A stretch of DNA of 5,499 nt from Chloroflexota bacterium (lineage in GTDB: Bacteria > Chloroflexota > Limnocylindria > Limnocylindrales > CSP1-4), in the NCBI GenBank assembly GCA_013694835.1, contig JACDBP010000190.1, positions 1-5,499 of the forward strand, given 5' to 3'. Positions 1-5,499 of this stretch are shown here, one piece after another. The notes under the pieces were generated by a model that did not search any database, was not told the DNA's origin, and saw nothing but the letters and a program-made list of their open reading frames with translations. Each line of letters begins with the position of its first letter. Position 1 is the first letter of the stretch. The position numbers and the translations under genes were made by a program.

Positions 1-156
1 GCTGCGAGCTCCGCCGACGCCGCCTCCAGCTTCGCGGACGCGGCGAGCAGCCCCGTGGCGGGCCAGTTCGACGACGGTCCGATGCAGCTCGGCGGCCCGA
101 TGGAGTCGGACAGCCCCGATCCCGCCAAACGTCCAGAGCAGCCGGCCGGGGGCTGA
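1..156 (+). CDS. C-terminal tail of an unrecognised protein (5' end outside window)
   Basis: Frame 1 is open from the left edge to a TGA at 154-156, giving 51 visible residues. The tail is low in complexity. It opens with an Ala/Ser/Asp repeat (AASSADAASSFADAASS, residues 1-17), continues with a Gly/Met/Pro/Asp stretch that includes GGP twice, and ends in a charged Pro-rich piece (KRPEQPAGG). There is no hydrophobic segment and no recognisable domain, so this looks like a disordered C-terminus. Third codon positions are mostly G or C, which supports real coding. The function cannot be named from this tail; the folded part of the protein lies to the left. Other frames are also open here, as is common in GC-rich DNA, but their codon use is poorer. 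Confidence 0.55.
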   Translation, partial: AASSADAASSFADAASSPVAGQFDDGPMQLGGPMESDSPDPAKRPEQPAGG

Positions 157-192
157 CCCTCGTTCGGAGCAGTCGGGCGGGCCTGACCCTCG
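153..192. repeat. Short direct repeat CTGACCCTCG, two copies 30 bases apart
   Basis: The 10-mer CTGACCCTCG occurs at 153-162 and again at 183-192. Each copy carries a TGA in frame 1: the first ends the upstream gene and the second closes the frame again just before the orphan coding stretch. The match extends to 11 of 12 bases when the two preceding bases are included. It may mark a small duplication or deletion junction, or be chance in GC-rich sequence. Confidence 0.35.
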
Positions 193-396
193 GCGCCAGT
201 CCAAGCCCCATCCGCGTGCGGAAGGTTTGGCGCCGAGATCCGCTGCGGCGTGATCCGGGGAGCAGACCTCGACGCGGTCATGCCGCTCTTCACGAAGGCC
301 ACTCAGATCACGCGCTGGGTCAGCAACGACGTGGCCTACACGCTGACTCTCCGTCCGCTGCTGCCCGACGAGGACGGCTGCCTCCGCAACCAGTGA
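187..396 (+). pseudogene. Orphan coding fragment, probable C-terminal remnant of an unknown protein
   Basis: Frame 1 is open from just after a TGA at 184-186 to a TGA at 394-396 (69 codons). The part after about 235 reads as ordinary protein, with mixed hydrophobic and polar residues (DAVMPLFTKATQITRWVSND, then AYTLTLRPLLPDEDGC) and almost all third positions G or C. The only plausible in-frame start is GTG at 250, which would give 48 residues, but no Shine-Dalgarno sequence precedes it. Coding character also seems to begin before it (FGAEIRCG). The simplest reading is the 3' end of a gene whose 5' part was deleted or frameshifted. It could instead be a genuine small protein using GTG 250. 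An overlapping frame with GTG at 216 gives an Arg-rich, unlikely product. I do not recognise the family. The fragment lies on the same strand and in the same frame as the gene tail at 1-156, with two stops between them. Confidence 0.4.
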
Positions 397-435
397 CCCT
401 TTCGCGGGTTCCTTGCCCTCCGCTCAGGACATGAA

Positions 436-465
436 GAGAGGCCCCGGCTGGAGCCGGGGCCTCTC
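436..465. terminator. GC-rich bidirectional hairpin terminator between convergent units
   Basis: The left arm at 436-449 (GAGAGGCCCCGGCT) is perfectly complementary to the right arm at 452-465, so 13 to 14 base pairs close a 2 to 4 base loop. The hairpin sits 39 bases after the rightward coding fragment stops and 49 bases after the leftward S8 peptidase stops, which is where a shared terminator is expected. Neither flank has a strong T run: TTCATGT follows on the minus strand and GCTATGG on the plus strand. It therefore resembles the U-poor hairpins seen in high-GC bacteria rather than a textbook intrinsic terminator. The structure is certain from sequence; termination is inferred from position. 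Confidence 0.75.
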
Positions 466-514
466 GCTATGGTCCGGGTGGCTGGACGCTGGGCGCCCAG
501 CGATCGGAAGGCCG

Positions 515-3500
515 CTAGGGCGCGGGAGGCGGCGGGACCGACCCGATGTGGATCGTGTCTGCCTGCTGCTTGCCGTTGAGGTCATTGGTCGTGACGACCA
601 TCCACCCCTTGGCGCGGTTCTCCTGGGCGAAGTGATCCGACCGGTGGACCGTCAGATCCAGGGTGGCCCGCTCGCCCGGATCGAGCGAGATGAAGTCGCC
701 CTGCGAGACCGCCGGGTTCCAGGGGTCGAAGCCCGCCCACGCGGGGGCGTTGCCGGCCTCGTTCGTGATCTCGTCCTCGCTCGTGCCCGGCACGATCGAG
801 AAGCTGGCCACGGTGTAGTTGAAGTCGGTGTCGCCCGACCCATTGCCGGCTGTGGTCGGCTGCACGTTGAGACCCAGGTCACTGGCATCCATCGCCGCGA
901 GGATCGTGGAGCCGTTCGGCGCCTCGGGCACCAGGTACTCAAGGAACTGCGGGTTGCCGGCCCCGTCGAACAGGACCGACACCATCACGCCGTTGAACGA
1001 GCCCACGGTGATGGCCCCGAGGTCGACCGCGACCAGGAACCACTCCGGATCCGTGTCCTCGCAGATGGGCAGGAGGCCTCGGGTGACCGGGCACGGGGCT
1101 GTGTCGATGGCGATGTCGTACTCATCGGTGGACTGGTTGGACCACCGTCCCCACGTGTTGATGGCGAAGACGATATGACGGTCATCCTGCGGCCCGCCGG
1201 GGTAGCAGGATGAATCCTTGGAGTCGCCGCAGGCGAATGACTGGACGCCGACGGCTCGGAGATCGTTCGATTCGTAGCCTTCGCTGCGGTCGGACAGACC
1301 CCACTGATAGACGTCCGCATCACCGGAGTGGATACCGCCGTTGACCAAGCCGATGGACGCTTCAGCGTCGTCGCCGTTGAGTGTGTAAGGCGTCTTCTGG
1401 CCGGCCTCGACGCCCGAGAGGGCGCGCGGCGCGAGCAGGAAGGGCGAGCGCACGTTGTAGATGCCGGGGCCGGTGGTGGTCGGATCGGCGATGAGATTGC
1501 CGCGCACCGCCCTCAGCCCCGTGAATGTCGGGTTGAACGGGAGTACCGAGTCAGGGAGTGCCGCGACCGTGGCGGCAGAGGCAGAGAGGGTGACCTTGAC
1601 GAAGGCCTTGCCGCCGCCCGGGATGGTCACCGAGCTTGGCGTGACGGTGCCCGTGAACCCGTGCGGTGAGTTGTTGAAGGCTACGGAGAGGTCATAGGTC
1701 AGCGGCGACGTACCCAGGTTCCAGAGCGTTGCCGTCCTGGTCTCGCTGAACGGGCCGTCGATCTGCTCGTAGCCGAAGTCGAGATTGGAGTTGCCGGAGG
1801 TGGTGGTGATGACGCTGACCGTGTCGACGGCGCGACGAGGCTGGACCACGCCCGCACCGGCACCGCGAACCTCATAGCCGCCCGTGGCGAAGAGGTTGGG
1901 GTTGGCCGTGCCGACGATGGCCGCCTTGACGCGGGTCGGTCGCCAGCCCGGATTTGCCTGCCGCACGAGGGCCGCCACACCGGCGGTCGCCGGAGCGGCC
2001 ATCGAGGTGCCTGAGAGGGTCGTGCCCGCATAGCCGCCACCGACGAGGGTGGAGATCACGGACACACCCGGCGCCGCGACGTCCGGCTTCACGGCGGAAT
2101 CACCGTTGCGCGGACCGAACGAGGTGAAGCTGGCCAGGAACGCGTAGGTGGGATTGGCGATCACTGGACCGTTCCTGAGGGTGGCGTTGTTGCCATCCTC
2201 GGCGACGAACTTGGGTGCCGCGGTGCTGCGGACGCCGAGGAACGGGATGGTCACGCCCTCGATGGGTCCTTCGAACGGAGGCAGTCCCGGATCGGTATTG
2301 ATCATGATGACCGCGGCAGCGTCGTTGTCCTGGCCGACCTGTGCCTTCTGGACCCGGGCGCAGACGCCCCGGCGCACCACAGCGATCTGGCCGGCAACGA
2401 AGCCGTTGAAGGTGTAGGCGGTGTTGTCGCAGCCCAGCTGCTCGAAGCCGACGCCGGTTCCCGGGTCACCGGGCGTCGCCGGGTTGTCCTCGAAGACATT
2501 CAGTTCGCTGGTGATGGCCGGCGTGAGGTCGCCGCCGTTGGCATTGATCGCCTGCTCGTCGGCCTGCGTCAGGAAGTCGACGATGGCCGTTGGGAACGTC
2601 GGCACCGCGTCGATCGCGGCGACCGAGATGGCGCGTGTCGCTGCGGCTGGATCGCCAGTGATGTACGCGCTGGGACCGGAGTTGCCGGCCGAGGCGACGA
2701 CGGAGACGCCCGCCAGTGACGTGTTGTTGGTCGCCTCGGAGTCGAGCTCATCGTCACGCCCGAAGACGGAGCCGAGCGACATGTTGATGACGTCAGCGTC
2801 GTCCTGGATCGCTCGATCGAGCGCCTCGATCACGACGCTCGTCGAGCCATCGCAACCAAAGACGCGGTAGGCAAGGATCCTGGCACGGGGCGCGGTGCCG
2901 GGACCGATCACGAAGTCGTTCGAAGAGAGGGTGGTCGTGTTGTACGGGCCTGTGTAGCGGACCGGGGTCGGCCCGCCGTTGTCCACGACGCCGAAGCCAG
3001 CGGCCGTGCCGGCGACGTGCGAGCCGTGACCGTTGCAGTCGAGCGGGTCGCTGTCGGGATTCGGGATGTCGGTGAAGCCAGCTGGGCAGTCCGTGGTCGG
3101 GGGGCTCGGATCGGTCGGATCCTCGCTGGGGTTGTAGCAGTCGCCCACCAGGTCCCAGCCCTCGACGACCTTGCTGGTCGGGAAGGTGGCGCCGGCGGCG
3201 CAGCCCGAACGATCGAGGCCATCGTCGCAGTCGAAGTCCGCGGGATCGCCAGACCCGCCGAAGTTGGCGTGGTAGTAGTCGACGCCCGTGTCGATGATGG
3301 CGATACGGATGCCGTTGCCGGTGTAGCCGGTGTAGCCCGGGTAGCCCTGGTTCGGGGTCCAGGCCTTGGGAGCGCTGATGAACCTGTCCGTGTTCACGTT
3401 CCCCCGCGTGTACACCCGGGCCTGCTGGACCTTGACGACGCCCGGCAGGCGTGCCAGGGCGGGGACTCGGCTCCTGGCGATGTTGATGCGGATCGCGTTC

Positions 3501-3862
3501 AGCGCGTCCTGGAACTGGCCCCGGACCTTGCCGCCGAGAGCCTGGATGCGGCCCTTAAGGGCGTCCTGCTTGGCGCGGATGTCGGCGCGGATGCTGGCAC
3601 GCGCGGCCTTCGAGAGTCTCTGGCCGCCGGCACGGTCAAGGGCAGCGCCCTGGGCGACCGAGACGGGGGCATCCGACAGCTTGACGTAGACGTCGACGCG
3701 CTTCGAGAGTCCGAGCGCGGCGGGCTTGAACTTCGGATCGAGCTTCACGTTCTCGATCCTCTTGTCGAACTTGGTCGGCGCCTTTGCCAGGACGCCTCCC
3801 GGTGCCAGCGTCGCGATCAGCAACGCCGACGCACCGATGGCCATGAACAGCCTTCGATTCAT
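515..3862 (-). CDS. Secreted subtilisin-like (S8) serine peptidase with PA domain
   Basis: The 1115-residue product is an exported endopeptidase that should cleave proteins outside the cell, probably for nutrient supply. A signal peptide (MNRRLF, then a hydrophobic core, likely cleavage after VLA at 26) precedes an inhibitor-like propeptide at about 54-150. The S8 domain has Asp191 (IIDTGVD), His279 (NGHGSHVAGT), oxyanion Asn394 (SAGNSGP) and Ser620 (LSGTSMAAP), so the triad is intact. A protease-associated (PA) domain is inserted at about 452-570 between Asn394 and Ser620, as in Vpr/lactocepin-type subtilases. Residues 191-279 contain a Cys- and Asp-rich insertion. A beta-sandwich or Fn3-like region (about 690-765) and a further beta-rich extension follow to the end (VPPPPAP). 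I see no LPXTG motif or C-terminal membrane helix, so it is probably released. The frame stays open upstream to 4111, but ATG 3862 is chosen because it starts the signal peptide and has a ribosome site. The family is certain; the substrate is unknown. Confidence 0.95.
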   Translation of the reverse strand: MNRRLFMAIGASALLIATLAPGGVLAKAPTKFDKRIENVKLDPKFKPAALGLSKRVDVYVKLSDAPVSVAQGAALDRAGGQRLSKAARASIRADIRAKQDALKGRIQALGGKVRGQFQDALNAIRINIARSRVPALARLPGVVKVQQARVYTRGNVNTDRFISAPKAWTPNQGYPGYTGYTGNGIRIAIIDTGVDYYHANFGGSGDPADFDCDDGLDRSGCAAGATFPTSKVVEGWDLVGDCYNPSEDPTDPSPPTTDCPAGFTDIPNPDSDPLDCNGHGSHVAGTAAGFGVVDNGGPTPVRYTGPYNTTTLSSNDFVIGPGTAPRARILAYRVFGCDGSTSVVIEALDRAIQDDADVINMSLGSVFGRDDELDSEATNNTSLAGVSVVASAGNSGPSAYITGDPAAATRAISVAAIDAVPTFPTAIVDFLTQADEQAINANGGDLTPAITSELNVFEDNPATPGDPGTGVGFEQLGCDNTAYTFNGFVAGQIAVVRRGVCARVQKAQVGQDNDAAAVIMINTDPGLPPFEGPIEGVTIPFLGVRSTAAPKFVAEDGNNATLRNGPVIANPTYAFLASFTSFGPRNGDSAVKPDVAAPGVSVISTLVGGGYAGTTLSGTSMAAPATAGVAALVRQANPGWRPTRVKAAIVGTANPNLFATGGYEVRGAGAGVVQPRRAVDTVSVITTTSGNSNLDFGYEQIDGPFSETRTATLWNLGTSPLTYDLSVAFNNSPHGFTGTVTPSSVTIPGGGKAFVKVTLSASAATVAALPDSVLPFNPTFTGLRAVRGNLIADPTTTGPGIYNVRSPFLLAPRALSGVEAGQKTPYTLNGDDAEASIGLVNGGIHSGDADVYQWGLSDRSEGYESNDLRAVGVQSFACGDSKDSSCYPGGPQDDRHIVFAINTWGRWSNQSTDEYDIAIDTAPCPVTRGLLPICEDTDPEWFLVAVDLGAITVGSFNGVMVSVLFDGAGNPQFLEYLVPEAPNGSTILAAMDASDLGLNVQPTTAGNGSGDTDFNYTVASFSIVPGTSEDEITNEAGNAPAWAGFDPWNPAVSQGDFISLDPGERATLDLTVHRSDHFAQENRAKGWMVVTTNDLNGKQQADTIHIGSVPPPPAP
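3317..3343 (-). repeat. Three 9-base tandem units in the S8 gene encoding a Gly-Tyr-Thr run
   Basis: On the plus strand GCCGGTGTA occurs twice in a row (3317-3325 and 3326-3334), followed by a diverged third unit GCCCGGGTA (3335-3343). On the coding strand this gives YPGYTGYTG at about residues 174-182, just before the first beta strand carrying catalytic Asp191. Related subtilases usually have a single G-x-T-G-x-G step here, so one unit probably arose by slippage in frame. Confidence 0.5.
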
Positions 3863-3866
3863 CCAG

Positions 3867-3874
3867 CTCCCTTT
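3867..3874 (-). promoter_or_regulatory. Ribosome binding site of the S8 peptidase
   Basis: Read on the minus strand, AAAGGGAG is followed by a 4-base spacer (CTGG) and then ATG at 3862. The purine-rich run matches the 16S anti-Shine-Dalgarno core through GGGAG, although the spacing is short. It supports ATG 3862 over the upstream in-frame starts and over the internal ATG at 3844, which would shorten the positively charged N-terminus of the signal peptide. Confidence 0.6.
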
Positions 3875-3888
3875 CAGGCTCACGCCTG
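3875..3888 (-). promoter_or_regulatory. GNRA-capped hairpin abutting the S8 ribosome binding site
   Basis: On the minus strand CAGGC-GTGA-GCCTG forms a 5-bp stem with a GUGA tetraloop, a member of the stable GNRA class. The stem ends exactly where the AAAGGGAG ribosome site begins. In the mRNA leader it could protect the 5' end or tune ribosome access. The pairing is visible in the sequence; the function is inferred. Confidence 0.35.
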
Positions 3889-4090
3889 TTGTCCCCCATT
3901 GTGGTCTGCCCGCTCCTGCCCGAGCTCCCGCCATCGGCCACGGCGGGCTGCGCGAGCGTTTCCGGGGTAGGGCCTCCCCACACATCAAGGCGCGGCCCGG
4001 CTCTGGGGGATACCGTGGCGCGCGGACGGCGAGCGTACCACCGGCACGGGCCCGATTCCATCCCCGATCTTCGATGGCCGAGCCTGAGCA

Positions 4091-4108
4091 GCGACCCCGC
4101 GGGGACGC
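4091..4108. promoter_or_regulatory. 18-base dyad upstream of the flavoprotein, possible operator
   Basis: GCGACCCCGCGGGGACGC is an inverted repeat with one symmetrical mismatch (A opposite A at the fourth position of each arm) around a perfect CCCCGCGGGG core. It ends 26 bases before the ATG at 4135. The position would suit a repressor or activator site, but such GC palindromes also arise by chance in DNA of this composition. Confidence 0.25.
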
Positions 4109-4124
4109 CACGGGCTCGTCCGGC

Positions 4125-4128
4125 GAGG
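4125..4128 (+). promoter_or_regulatory. Candidate ribosome binding site for the flavoprotein (ATG 4135)
   Basis: GAGG lies 6 bases before ATG 4135, the spacing expected for a Shine-Dalgarno site. A competing site, GGAG at 4177-4180, sits 8 bases before an in-frame GTG at 4189, so this site alone does not settle the start. Confidence 0.4.
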
Positions 4129-4134
4129 CCTAGC

Positions 4135-5499
4135 ATGGAGGCCACGGCCGCCCCTGAGCCGGCCGGCATGAAGCGTGGAGTAGAGCCAGTGGCGGATGTC
4201 GATTTCCTGGTGCTGGGAGCGGGCGCCGCGGGCGAGGCCGCCGCGGGCCTGGCCCTGGCACGCGGCGCAAGCGTCGCGGTCATCGAGGACGAGCTCGTGG
4301 GCGGCGCCTGCGCGTACTGGGCGTGCATGCCCTCCAAGGCACTGCTCCACGCGGCGGCCGTCCACCATGGCGGTGGCGACTTCCCGTGGCAGAAGGCATC
4401 CGAGTTTCGCGACTACATGATCAACCGGAGTGCCGGCGACGAGCTCCCGGACGACTCCAGCCGCCTGGCGGCGATCACGGATCAGGGAGGTCGGCTCATC
4501 CGGGGACGAGCTCGGCTCGCCGGGCCGGGTCGTGTGGTCGTTACCGAGCGTGGCGGCGGGACTCGTGAGCTGACCGCGCGGCACATCCTCATCGCCGTGG
4601 GCTCCCACGCACGCGTCCCTGAGATCGATGGGCTTCGCGAAGGACGCTACTGGACGAACCGCCAGGGGACCTCGACGAGGGAGCTGCCGCGCAGCCTGCT
4701 GGTGATGGGTGGCGGGCCGACGGGCGTCGAGATGGCGCAGGTCTTCGCCCGCTACGGGGTGCCCACCACGATCGTCGACTCCAATCCGCGACTCCTGTCC
4801 CGCGACCACCCGCGCAACGCGCAGGCTGTCCGCGAAGGACTGGAGCGCGATGGGGTCACCGTGCGGCTCGGCGTCCGGGCCACCCGGGTCGACCCCAGCG
4901 CGGGCGACGACGGGGCGCACCGGGTCCACCTTTCGGACGGTCCACCGGTGACCGGGCACGAGATCCTGGTGGCGGTCGGGCGGGCCCTCCCGCTCGACGA
5001 TCTTGGGCTGGAGACCGTCGGCGTCGAGTTGGACGAGCGCGGAGTCGTGCACCCGGACAGCAGCATGCGGATCGCGCCCGACGTGTTCGTCGTGGGGGAC
5101 GCGTCAGGGCCCGAGCTGCATACCCACCTCGCCCACTACCAGGGTGAGATGGCCGTCAGGATCGCCCTGGGCGAGGAGATCGGGCCCGACTACAAGGCCA
5201 TCCCCCGTGCCGTCTACACGGATCCCGAGACGGGCTCCGTCGGGCTGCTGCTCGAGGAAGCGATCGAGAAGGGCTTCGACGCCTTCGAGGAGACCGAGGA
5301 TCTGGCTGCCTCCGCCAAGGGCTACCTGACCCAGTCCGGCGGCCATGTGACCATCGTCGTGGACCGGCGAGACCAGGTTCTGGTGGGAGCGTTCATCGCC
5401 GGCCGTGGCGCGTCGGAGGCGATCCACGAAGCCGTCCTGGCCGTGAAGCTCGGCGTGCCGCTGCATGTCCTTGCAGACACCATCCATGCCTTCCCGACC
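4135..5499 (+). CDS. FAD/NAD-dependent disulfide-oxidoreductase-like flavoprotein (3' end outside window)
   Basis: 455 residues are visible, nearly the usual 450-480 of class I pyridine nucleotide-disulfide oxidoreductases (dihydrolipoamide dehydrogenase, mercuric reductase, glutathione reductase). The FAD-binding site is GAGAAG at 28-33 with Glu51 closing the second strand. The redox pair is Cys59 and Cys64 in GGACAYWACMPSK. A second Rossmann motif, GGGPTG at 192-197, has Asp215 at the end of the next strand, which favours NAD(H) over NADP(H). The second FAD contact is VVGDAS with Asp322. The dimerisation domain runs from about 350 to the edge and ends at HAFPT, where classical family members have HPT. 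The enzyme should be cytosolic and transfer electrons between NAD(H) and an unknown acceptor. No 2-oxoacid dehydrogenase or mer gene is nearby, so lpd or merA is not assigned. Possible starts are ATG 4135 (GAGG, 6-base spacing), ATG 4168 (no clear site) and GTG 4189 (GGAG, 8-base spacing, starting just before the FAD strand); 4135 is the longest, and 4189 is a serious alternative. Confidence 0.9.
   Translation, partial: MEATAAPEPAGMKRGVEPVADVDFLVLGAGAAGEAAAGLALARGASVAVIEDELVGGACAYWACMPSKALLHAAAVHHGGGDFPWQKASEFRDYMINRSAGDELPDDSSRLAAITDQGGRLIRGRARLAGPGRVVVTERGGGTRELTARHILIAVGSHARVPEIDGLREGRYWTNRQGTSTRELPRSLLVMGGGPTGVEMAQVFARYGVPTTIVDSNPRLLSRDHPRNAQAVREGLERDGVTVRLGVRATRVDPSAGDDGAHRVHLSDGPPVTGHEILVAVGRALPLDDLGLETVGVELDERGVVHPDSSMRIAPDVFVVGDASGPELHTHLAHYQGEMAVRIALGEEIGPDYKAIPRAVYTDPETGSVGLLLEEAIEKGFDAFEETEDLAASAKGYLTQSGGHVTIVVDRRDQVLVGAFIAGRGASEAIHEAVLAVKLGVPLHVLADTIHAFPT

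Larger units (their letters stand above)
3863..4134. other. Divergent intergenic region between the S8 peptidase and the flavoprotein
   Basis: These 272 bases separate two divergent start codons, so both promoters should lie here unless transcription enters from elsewhere. I looked on both strands for sigma70-type -35/-10 pairs and found none convincing; the region is too GC-rich for a confident call by eye. Readable signals are the two ribosome sites at its ends, a small hairpin next to the left one (3875-3888), a weak 6-bp inverted repeat (CCCGCC 3927-3932 with GGCGGG 3942-3947) and a near-perfect dyad at 4091-4108. The minus strand is open throughout in the peptidase frame, but that extension reads as Arg/Pro/Gly-rich noise with no signal peptide. 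Confidence 0.6.

Noticed and set aside
154..186. Stop-codon recoding joining 1-156 to 187-396
   Set aside because: Two TGA codons would need to be read through, no selenocysteine-type hairpin is evident, and the linker has no protein character. Two separate coding pieces are simpler.
216..434. Plus-strand frame with GTG start and 72 Arg-rich codons
   Set aside because: It overlaps the better-supported frame 1 (187-396), has shadow-like Arg/Pro/His composition and runs to the edge of the terminator.
413..1213. Plus-strand open frame (266 codons) antisense to the end of the S8 gene
   Set aside because: It crosses the terminator hairpin and mirrors the S8 C-terminal extension. It shows no domain and has Arg/Val/Gly/Asp-rich mirror composition.
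3017..3970. Plus-strand open frame (317 codons) antisense to the S8 N-terminal half
   Set aside because: The peptidase propeptide and the catalytic Asp and His lie on the other strand over the same bases, so this frame is a codon shadow.
3863..4111. Minus-strand open extension upstream of the S8 start, with an in-frame start at 4111
   Set aside because: The extra 83 residues are Arg/Pro/Gly-rich and would bury the signal peptide, and ATG 3862 has its own ribosome site. The extension is chance openness in GC-rich DNA.
3863..4134. Sigma70-like promoter pairs, for example TTGATG or CACAAT on the minus strand
   Set aside because: No pair combines two acceptable hexamers with 16-18 base spacing, so no promoter is claimed.
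3985..5052. Long minus-strand open frame (355 codons) opposite the flavoprotein
   Set aside because: It is antisense to a clear FAD/NAD enzyme whose motifs are all in the plus frame. Its translation (repeated Asp/Arg/Val/Gly, no motif) is the usual mirror of high-GC codons.

Overview
This is a GC-rich window with strong G/C preference at third codon positions. That fits a high-GC bacterium such as an Actinomycetota or Chloroflexota member. This is an inference from composition and protein style; no marker gene is present to fix the lineage.

Layout. Positions 1-156 (+) hold the C-terminal tail of a gene that begins outside the window; it is low-complexity and of unknown function. Positions 187-396 (+) hold a coding-like stretch in the same frame with no credible start codon, probably the C-terminal remnant of another gene. 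A strong GC-rich hairpin at 436-465 lies between this rightward block and the leftward gene that follows, and probably terminates transcription from both sides. Positions 515-3862 (-) encode one large secreted subtilisin-family (S8) serine peptidase. It has a signal peptide, propeptide, complete catalytic triad, inserted PA domain and a long beta-rich C-terminal extension. Positions 3863-4134 are a 272-base divergent intergenic region carrying control signals for the genes on both sides. From 4135 to the right edge (+) runs an FAD/NAD-dependent disulfide-oxidoreductase-like flavoprotein of the dihydrolipoamide dehydrogenase/mercuric reductase superfamily. It is cut by the window end just after its C-terminal HAFPT motif.

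The genes do not form an obvious pathway: an exported protease and a cytosolic flavoenzyme are transcribed divergently, and nothing shows co-regulation. I see no RNA gene, CRISPR array, transposase or phage gene, and no clear new system. The points most worth a second look are the altered catalytic position (His to Phe) in the flavoenzyme despite an intact CX4C redox pair, the Cys/Asp-rich insertions in the protease, a GNRA-capped hairpin abutting the protease ribosome binding site, and the orphan coding fragment at 187-396.
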